From NCBI GenBank assembly GCA_022769325.1, contig JALEKC010000039.1, positions 1-44,167 on the forward strand: DNA of 44,167 nt, given 5' to 3'. Below are positions 39,013-44,167 of the stretch, in pieces; within the stretch, counting starts at the first letter, position 1; each line of letters begins with the position of its first letter. Source of the DNA: Eubacterium sp. (GTDB lineage: Bacteria > Bacillota > Clostridia > Lachnospirales > Lachnospiraceae). The translations under genes were made by a program, and so were the position numbers. The notes beneath the pieces were generated by a model that worked only from the letters and a program-made list of their open reading frames with translations, was not told the origin of the DNA and made no database searches.

Positions 39013-41139
39013 TTAGATATGTAGAACACGGGAATTAATCTCCTTGGTCTTTCCCACATTCCAGAAATTTTCTCCCAAATAACCACAGGTTCTTCTGGTT
39101 ACATTCATCTTGTTGTGGTCCTTATTTCCACAGTTGGGGCATTCCCACTCTAAATCCTTATTTATCTTGATTTCACCATCAAAACCACACACATGACAAT
39201 AATCCGATTTGGTATTAAATTCTGCATATTGAATGTTGTCGTAAATGAATTTCACAATTTCTTCCAATGCTGGCAGATTATGCTGCATATTTGGTATCTC
39301 CACATAAGAAATAGCCCCCCCGGAGGAAATTGTCTGAAATTGGCTTTCAAACTCAAATTTGTGGAAAGCATCTATTTTCTCACGGACATCTACATGATAA
39401 GAGTTGGTATAATAACCTTTATCTGTAATATCTTCAATAATGCCAAAACGCTCTTTATCAATTTCAGCAAAACGATAACACAAAGATTCTGCCGGTGTAC
39501 CATACAGACCAAAACCTAAACCGGTTTCCTCTTTCCATGTATCCGTTGCCCGGCGAAGACGATTCATCACTTTCTTTGCAAACTCACTTCCCTTTTGCGT
39601 AGTATGACTCTCGCCTACCATCAACTTAGTTACCTCATACAAACCAATATAGCCAAGAGAAATGGTAGAATAGCCATCATGAAGCAGTTTGTCAATCTTT
39701 TCTCCTTTTTTCAAACGAGCGATGGCACCGTACTGCCAATGAATCGGACTGACATCGGAAGTCACTCCTTCCAAGGCATGATGACGACACATTAATGCTT
39801 CAAAACAAAGAGAAAGACGTTCCTCCAAAAGCTGCCAGAAATACTCCATATTTCCCTTTGCCAAAATACCAATCTGAGGAAGGTTCAGACTAACAACCCC
39901 TTGATTAAAGCGGCCTTCCCATTTGTAAGTTCCGTTTTCATCCTTCCATGGAGACAAGAAACTTCGGCATCCCATACAACTAAACACATTTCCTTCGTAA
40001 TTATCCCGCATTTTCTTTGCTGAAATGTAGTCCGGATACAAACGTTTTGCCGAGCATTGTACAGCCAATCGGGTAATATAATCATATTTTCCGCCTTTTA
40101 AACAATTATGCTCATCCAAAACATAGATTAATTTTGGAAAAGCAGGAGTAACATATACTCCTTTTTCATTTTTAATCCCTTCCAGACGCTGACGGAGAAT
40201 TTCTTCGATGATTTTAGCGTTTTCTTCAATATACTCGTCATCTCTGTCCAGATTTAAAAACAACGTAACAAAAGGTGACTGTCCGTTGGTTGTCATCAAG
40301 GTATTAATCTGATATTGAATGGTTTGAACGCCGGATTGGAGTTCATCTTTCACACGCTCTTCCACCATGCGTTCAAGAGTTTCCGCATCCACGGTATCTC
40401 CAAAAGTTGCCATATATCTCTCGCGATATTTGTCCGCACTTTTTCTCAGATATTTACCCAGGTGCCGAATATCCACAGACTGCCCCCCATATTGACTGCT
40501 TGCAACAGCCGAAATAATCTGTGTCACAACAGTACAAGCCACCTGAAAACTTTTCGGACTCTCGATTAACTTTCCATTCATGACGGTGCCATTTTCCAAC
40601 ATATCCCCAATATTTATCAAACAGCAATTGAAAATCGGCTGGATAAAATAATCCATATCATGAAAATGAATCATCCCCTCTTCGTGTGCCTTTACAATTT
40701 TTTCCGGAAGAAGAACTCTCTTCGTCAAATCTTTAGAAACTTCTCCGGCAATCAAGTCTCTCTGGGTCGATGCAATATAGGCATTCTTATTGGAATTTTC
40801 TTCCATTACATCTTTGTTACTATTTTGAATCAGACTCATGATAGAATCGTCTGTGGTATTTGCTTTTCGAACCAGTTCCCGGGTATATCGGTAAATAATA
40901 TAAGTTTTTGCCAGGATAAATTTTCCTGCCGCCATCAATTTCTGTTCAATTAAATCCTGAATATCCTCCACCTGTATCGTCTCACTTTTGGTGGCCTCAA
41001 TACTAGCTATAATCCCATCGATATCATCCTCTGACACTCGTTCAAACGGCTCTACTTCTGCATTTGCCTTTCGTATGGCAATCAAAATTTTATTCTGATC
41101 ATAATCCACAACTCTTCCATCTCTTTTTACTACTTTCAC
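39013..41139 (-). CDS. nrdD: Anaerobic ribonucleoside-triphosphate reductase (708 aa)
   Basis: This reduces ribonucleoside triphosphates to deoxy forms without oxygen, using a glycyl radical. N-terminal ATP cone (about residues 1-95, VVKRDGRVVDYDQNKILIAI), a long barrel with substrate-site cysteines (GNVFSCMGCRSFLSP), a zinc site near the C-terminus (CHVCGFDG ... CPNCGNKD), and the radical glycine, Gly686 in RTCGYLGENFWN. The start is GTG with AAGGAG 6-7 bases ahead. The intact zinc site and Gly show a functional enzyme. Its promoter is at 41,207-41,235. Confidence 0.97.
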   Translation of the reverse strand: MKVVKRDGRVVDYDQNKILIAIRKANAEVEPFERVSEDDIDGIIASIEATKSETIQVEDIQDLIEQKLMAAGKFILAKTYIIYRYTRELVRKANTTDDSIMSLIQNSNKDVMEENSNKNAYIASTQRDLIAGEVSKDLTKRVLLPEKIVKAHEEGMIHFHDMDYFIQPIFNCCLINIGDMLENGTVMNGKLIESPKSFQVACTVVTQIISAVASSQYGGQSVDIRHLGKYLRKSADKYRERYMATFGDTVDAETLERMVEERVKDELQSGVQTIQYQINTLMTTNGQSPFVTLFLNLDRDDEYIEENAKIIEEILRQRLEGIKNEKGVYVTPAFPKLIYVLDEHNCLKGGKYDYITRLAVQCSAKRLYPDYISAKKMRDNYEGNVFSCMGCRSFLSPWKDENGTYKWEGRFNQGVVSLNLPQIGILAKGNMEYFWQLLEERLSLCFEALMCRHHALEGVTSDVSPIHWQYGAIARLKKGEKIDKLLHDGYSTISLGYIGLYEVTKLMVGESHTTQKGSEFAKKVMNRLRRATDTWKEETGLGFGLYGTPAESLCYRFAEIDKERFGIIEDITDKGYYTNSYHVDVREKIDAFHKFEFESQFQTISSGGAISYVEIPNMQHNLPALEEIVKFIYDNIQYAEFNTKSDYCHVCGFDGEIKINKDLEWECPNCGNKDHNKMNVTRRTCGYLGENFWNVGKTKEINSRVLHI

Positions 41140-41206
41140 AACGAATCTCCTTCCTTTTGTTTTTTCCTTTCGCTGTCATCATCTGAACTAACAGACTATG
41201 TGAAAC

Positions 41207-41235
41207 ATTATATCACTATTCTCTATTGCTGTCTA
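41207..41235 (-). promoter_or_regulatory. Promoter of nrdD (extended -10)
   Basis: On the minus strand TAGACA (41230-41235) and TATAAT (41207-41212) are 17 bases apart, with TG one base before the -10. A start near 41,200 gives a leader of about 60 bases. Confidence 0.65.
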
Positions 41236-41271
41236 CTACATCTTGTGATTTCATTTATTTTTTTTAAATTC

Positions 41272-41289
41272 ACTACAATATATGGTAGT
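41272..41289 (-). promoter_or_regulatory. Candidate NrdR box
   Basis: The 18-bp near palindrome ACTACAATATATGGTAGT resembles the NrdR consensus (acaCwAtATaTwGtgt). It lies about 75 bases upstream of the predicted nrdD start site. NrdR boxes usually occur in pairs; a second copy at the expected spacing was not clear. Confidence 0.35.
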
Positions 41290-41491
41290 TGTTCGAATGC
41301 TGTAGAATTCGGAAGTTATGGCATTTGCGATAAATCATCTGAAATTTCCTATCTTTTTCGACAATATTTCTTGACATATTTATAACCATATGGTAACTTT
41401 TTTATAAACACATATTACAAGTTTATGAACATTTTCTTGTAATTGTGCATAAATTTATTATTGTATCTTAATGAGAAAGGAGTTAAAAATC

Positions 41492-42046
41492 ATGGACAGA
41501 CTTAGTTTAAAAACTGCAGCGAAACAGCAAATTAAGGGAAACATCGGCATACTTTTTGTTTGCCTTTTGATTGTAAGTGTACTGTCAAGTATTGTTCCCG
41601 GTGTTGCTGCAATCATTGTTGGTCCACCATTAACACTTGGATTAGCTATGATTTTTCTTGGGCTGACCCGAAATGAAAAGCCAGAAGTAAATACCCTGTT
41701 CAACGGATTCAGTTATATGGGACCATCCATCTTATTGTATATTATGGTTATCGTATTTACTTTCCTTTGGTCACTGTTATTCATTGTTCCAGGTATTATT
41801 AAGGGTATCAGTTACTCTATGTCATTTTTCATTTTGGCAGAGAATCCGGAAATGACTGCCAGTGAAGCTTTGAATGAAAGTAAACGAATTACTTCCGGTC
41901 ATATCGGTGACATATTCGTACTTTCCCTTTCTTTCATTCCTTGGATTTTGTTGTGCTATATTACATGTGGTCTTGCACTTATTTATGTTCTGCCTTATAT
42001 GCAGGCAACGATGGCAAACTACTACTTAGAATTGAAGAACAACTAA
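41492..42046 (+). CDS. DUF975 membrane protein (184 aa)
   Basis: This is an integral membrane protein of the DUF975 family, common in clostridia, function unknown. Membrane helices at about 20-45 (IGILFVCLLIVSVLSSIVPG), 45-65 (IIVGPPLTLGLAMIFLGL), 85-115 (ILLYIMVIVFTFLWSLLFIV), and 150-175. Conserved segments: MDRLSLKTAAKQQIKGN start, LFIVPGIIKGISYSMSFFIL, and NPEMTASEALNESKRITSGH. The ATG at MDRLS has AAAGGAG upstream at good spacing. It stands alone and ends at a strong terminator. Confidence 0.9.
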   Translation: MDRLSLKTAAKQQIKGNIGILFVCLLIVSVLSSIVPGVAAIIVGPPLTLGLAMIFLGLTRNEKPEVNTLFNGFSYMGPSILLYIMVIVFTFLWSLLFIVPGIIKGISYSMSFFILAENPEMTASEALNESKRITSGHIGDIFVLSLSFIPWILLCYITCGLALIYVLPYMQATMANYYLELKNN

Positions 42047-42058
42047 TTTATGGAACGC

Positions 42059-42109
42059 AAAAGGGGATGTGTCGATACCGTTTTTCGGTATGACCGTCCC
42101 CTTTTTTTT
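42059..42109 (+). terminator. Terminator after the DUF975 gene
   Basis: Outer stem AAAAGGGGA / TCCCCTTTT with an inner stem ATACCG/CGGTAT, then a run of eight T on the plus strand. It also faces the convergent permease gene, whose stop is 3 bases away. Confidence 0.8.
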
Positions 42110-42111
42110 AA

Positions 42112-43251
42112 CTACTTTCTTCTTTTTTCTTTCACTACCAATGCTACTGTTAAGATAACAATGGCAAATAACATCTGAATCCCACAAAACATCCATATAG
42201 AGCCCACTTCAGCTCCTTTTTTCCAGCTATCAATCTGTTCAGCGGCCCGAATATACCAGTATGCCGGGAGAAAATGAGCTGCCTTTTTGACTCCATCTCC
42301 CAAAAAGGATAAGGGTACAAAGACACCGCATAAAAAGGACATTGCCAGGGAAAGCACATTGGATATCATACTGATGCTTTCCATTTTTTTTGCCATTTGG
42401 CTTACCAGAAATACCATGCTCAATGTTACAAACATAAATGCGATTTCATTGATGGCATATAATCCGCCTTTCACCGTAAATCGGATGTCTTTTCCCAGGA
42501 AAAAGACAAGAATAAGATGAATAGCTGCGATTACCAATCCTGCTAGGATAAAACTCAAATATATTTCACGATAGACTTTGAATTTCGGATAGGAAGAACA
42601 TGCCATCCGTTCGGCAATTTCTTTTTTCCGAAACACCATCAGAATCGGAGTCAGAGTACCGATACAAATGGCCAGGAAAAGGTAAGGCACATAGGCAAAC
42701 AAATAATAAGAAGAACTATGAGCTGTGCCACCATTTTGAGATGTCATCTCCACCTCAATCTTTTGTCCCACGGCAGCTGTAGTTTTTTCCACCGCCTGGA
42801 CTTCTGACACATCAGCTGCAAGATACCCTTGGAGCAAGGACAAAAATCCATGAATACTTTGTTCCATAATTTCGCCATACATGGTGCCGGGTATCGTTTT
42901 GACCCGAATGTGGTCTTCTTCTCCCTTTACAATTTTTTCTCCAAATCCTTTGGGAATTCGTACCACACAAGTTATATTTCGCTGGTACAGTTTTTCCTGT
43001 ATCAATTCCTCATCATCTGCAACCTCCACCCAGTTATTCTCCGATTTGAGAAACGCCGCCAGTCCTTCACTGATTTCAGAATGGTCTTCATCAAAGAGAC
43101 ATAAGGATATTTTTTCTTTCTCAAAATTTTTTTCCGATTCCTTTCCCTGCATGGACATGGCAAGGGAAATGGAAAAAAAGATTCCCATGTACATAAAAAT
43201 ATATCCTTTTTTTCGTTTTAAGATTTGAAAAAAACATCGAAATACTCTCAT
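42112..43251 (-). CDS. ABC-2 type transporter permease (379 aa)
   Basis: This is a membrane subunit of an ABC exporter. One helix at the N-terminus (about 15-35, YIFMYMGIFFSISLAMSM), a large outside domain (35-190) with the typical ICLFDEDHS-like LCLFDEDHSEISEGLAAFLK and CVVRIPKGFGEKIVKGEEDH, then five to six helices after about residue 185, with LSLAMSFLCGVFVPLSFLGD and a closing LFAIVILTVALVVKEKRRK. The shape fits the LnrN/YhaP-like permeases that export antibiotics or peptides. The start overlaps the partner permease by 4 bases. No ATPase is within the window. Confidence 0.85.
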   Translation of the reverse strand: MRVFRCFFQILKRKKGYIFMYMGIFFSISLAMSMQGKESEKNFEKEKISLCLFDEDHSEISEGLAAFLKSENNWVEVADDEELIQEKLYQRNITCVVRIPKGFGEKIVKGEEDHIRVKTIPGTMYGEIMEQSIHGFLSLLQGYLAADVSEVQAVEKTTAAVGQKIEVEMTSQNGGTAHSSSYYLFAYVPYLFLAICIGTLTPILMVFRKKEIAERMACSSYPKFKVYREIYLSFILAGLVIAAIHLILVFFLGKDIRFTVKGGLYAINEIAFMFVTLSMVFLVSQMAKKMESISMISNVLSLAMSFLCGVFVPLSFLGDGVKKAAHFLPAYWYIRAAEQIDSWKKGAEVGSIWMFCGIQMLFAIVILTVALVVKEKRRK

Positions 43252-44167
43252 CTTTTCTTACCTCCTTTTCCGAGACATACACTTATGACAAGAAAAATCA
43301 CTGTCAAAACAAGCATACCGCCAATATTTCGCCAATATCTTCCCATTAAATCCATATTCAATGCATAAAAGGAATCTACAATCCGACTTGCCGGATTAAT
43401 CGCATTGACAATCGGTGCATGTTCCTGAATGAAAGCACGAATTCCGGAGACCATTAAATCTGCAAGAAAACACAGCCCCAGACCAATGCCTACCAAACTT
43501 CCAATCTTTGCCTCAAAGGTAAGACGAAGGGAACCAATACATATTCCAATCATATTTCCCATACTTGTTCCCACAAACAAGAGCAAGACAATTTTCCCAT
43601 AATTTCCACCTAAATTTAGTTTTAGAACGAAGGTTGTATAGAAAAGGACCAAACATACCAGAAAAAACTGAATCAATTCGGAGGCTGCAAATTCACTGAG
43701 AATTTCTTTTAACTTAGAAACCGGGGCAACACTCTTTCTTCTGCCAAGTTCTGAAGTATAGGACTGAACGTTGTGAATCATACTGCAACCGGAAAAGGAA
43801 GCAAACATACATGTCATAGCAAAAATGGCATAAAAGTAACTAATAATATTATCCGGATTACTTCCTCCCATTTTCTCTTTTATAATATAATTCTTCTCCT
43901 GCTGAATTACCTGAATAACATCATGGATTTTTTCCGGATGATGAATCGACACATCTAGGAGTAAGGTAGAGTTTTGCTGGTATTGTTTTAAAATCATCTG
44001 CAAAATGGTTTGTTCCATCCCATTTTCTTTTACCTGCAAACGAAGGGATGTCGATACATAAAAAATTCCTTTGACCTCTTCTTCCTCAAGCTTCTCTTCC
44101 GCTTCCTTTTGAGTCATTTCCTTTGCAACAAGCAAAGCATCTTCTCCATCTGAAAGGGCTTCAAACA
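43248..44167 (-). CDS. ABC-2 type permease, 5' end outside window (306 codons visible)
   Basis: This is the paralogous partner of the next permease. The frame stays open to the window edge (FEALSDGEDALL before LVAKEMTQKEAEEKLEEEEV), so the gene's N-terminus is outside. The visible part has an outside domain with EVKGIFYVSTSLRLQVK, then helices from about residue 105 of the visible part: AIFAMTCMFASFSGCSMIHN, SELIQFFLVCLVLFYTTFVL, IVLLLFVGTSMGNMIGICIG, and a last MLVLTVIFLVISVCLG. NAINPASRIVDSFYALN is typical of ABC-2 exporters. It overlaps the downstream permease by 4 bases (coupled), so both likely form a heterodimer. Confidence 0.8.
   Translation of the reverse strand, partial: FEALSDGEDALLVAKEMTQKEAEEKLEEEEVKGIFYVSTSLRLQVKENGMEQTILQMILKQYQQNSTLLLDVSIHHPEKIHDVIQVIQQEKNYIIKEKMGGSNPDNIISYFYAIFAMTCMFASFSGCSMIHNVQSYTSELGRRKSVAPVSKLKEILSEFAASELIQFFLVCLVLFYTTFVLKLNLGGNYGKIVLLLFVGTSMGNMIGICIGSLRLTFEAKIGSLVGIGLGLCFLADLMVSGIRAFIQEHAPIVNAINPASRIVDSFYALNMDLMGRYWRNIGGMLVLTVIFLVISVCLGKGGKKR

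Larger units (their letters stand above)
41140..41491. other. Divergent intergenic region between nrdD and the DUF975 gene
   Basis: These 352 bases carry no gene. They hold the nrdD promoter, a candidate NrdR box (41272-41289), a 10-bp palindrome ACCATATGGT (41385-41394), and an 8-bp inverted repeat ATTACAAG/CTTGTAAT (41414-41443) close to the plus-strand gene. A clear promoter for that gene was not identified; TTGACA at about 41,371 lacks a good -10. Confidence 0.5.

Noticed and set aside
1-44167. CRISPR array, insertion sequence or restriction-modification genes
   Set aside because: No regularly spaced repeats, no transposase and no methyltransferase or endonuclease system were found on reading both strands; the YraN protein has a nuclease-like fold but is a housekeeping family.

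Overview
The window looks like part of a low-GC Gram-positive (Firmicutes) chromosome, most likely a clostridial anaerobe of the Lachnospiraceae type. The evidence is strong AGGAGG-type ribosome binding sites, an anaerobic ribonucleotide reductase (nrdDG), GerMN and com genes, and no outer-membrane functions. The family-level placement is an inference from gene content and was not tested by comparison.

Positions 1 to about 22,190 hold the late half of a contractile-tailed (P2-like myovirus) prophage, read entirely on the minus strand. From high to low coordinates it contains: a late-regulator-like gene behind its own promoter and a leader hairpin; a small promoter-driven cluster (38-aa cationic peptide, 50-aa membrane peptide, ribbon-helix-helix protein); a catalytic-domain-only tyrosine recombinase; a 315-bp non-coding block rich in inverted repeats (candidate cos/late control region); small and large terminase; gpW-like joiner; lambda-type portal; ClpP-like protease with a nested scaffold; decoration protein; gpE-type capsid; connector and tail-completion proteins; sheath; tube; tail assembly chaperone with a -1 frameshift product; tape measure; LysM-like gpX; hub gpD; a tiny OB-like protein; gpU; gp25-like wedge; gpJ; gpI; and tail fibre proteins running off the left edge. 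Most baseplate genes overlap by a few bases and are probably translationally coupled.

The prophage side ends at a tRNA-Ser(CGA) gene (22,193-22,278). No repressor, full-length integrase or replication gene lies between the late operon and the tRNA, so the lysogeny and early genes must lie beyond the left edge or be lost.

From 22.3 kb the chromosome resumes. A minus-strand run carries comEA, an OmpR-type response regulator, its histidine kinase, a GerMN lipoprotein, comEC and holA, combining DNA uptake with an envelope-sensing trio that resembles MtrA-MtrB-LpqB of Actinobacteria in gene order. Next are a YdcZ-type transporter and a housekeeping run aroB-yraN-der-plsY-gpsA. A divergent promoter pair separates aroB from glmS (plus strand), and glmS has a roughly 165-nt leader that is not a recognisable glmS ribozyme. 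Convergent to glmS is an nrdD-nrdG-dut-pap run that joins anaerobic dNTP synthesis, dUTP removal and polyphosphate-driven AMP phosphorylation. The right end has a DUF975 membrane protein (plus strand) and two overlapping ABC-2 type permease genes (minus strand), the second cut by the window edge.
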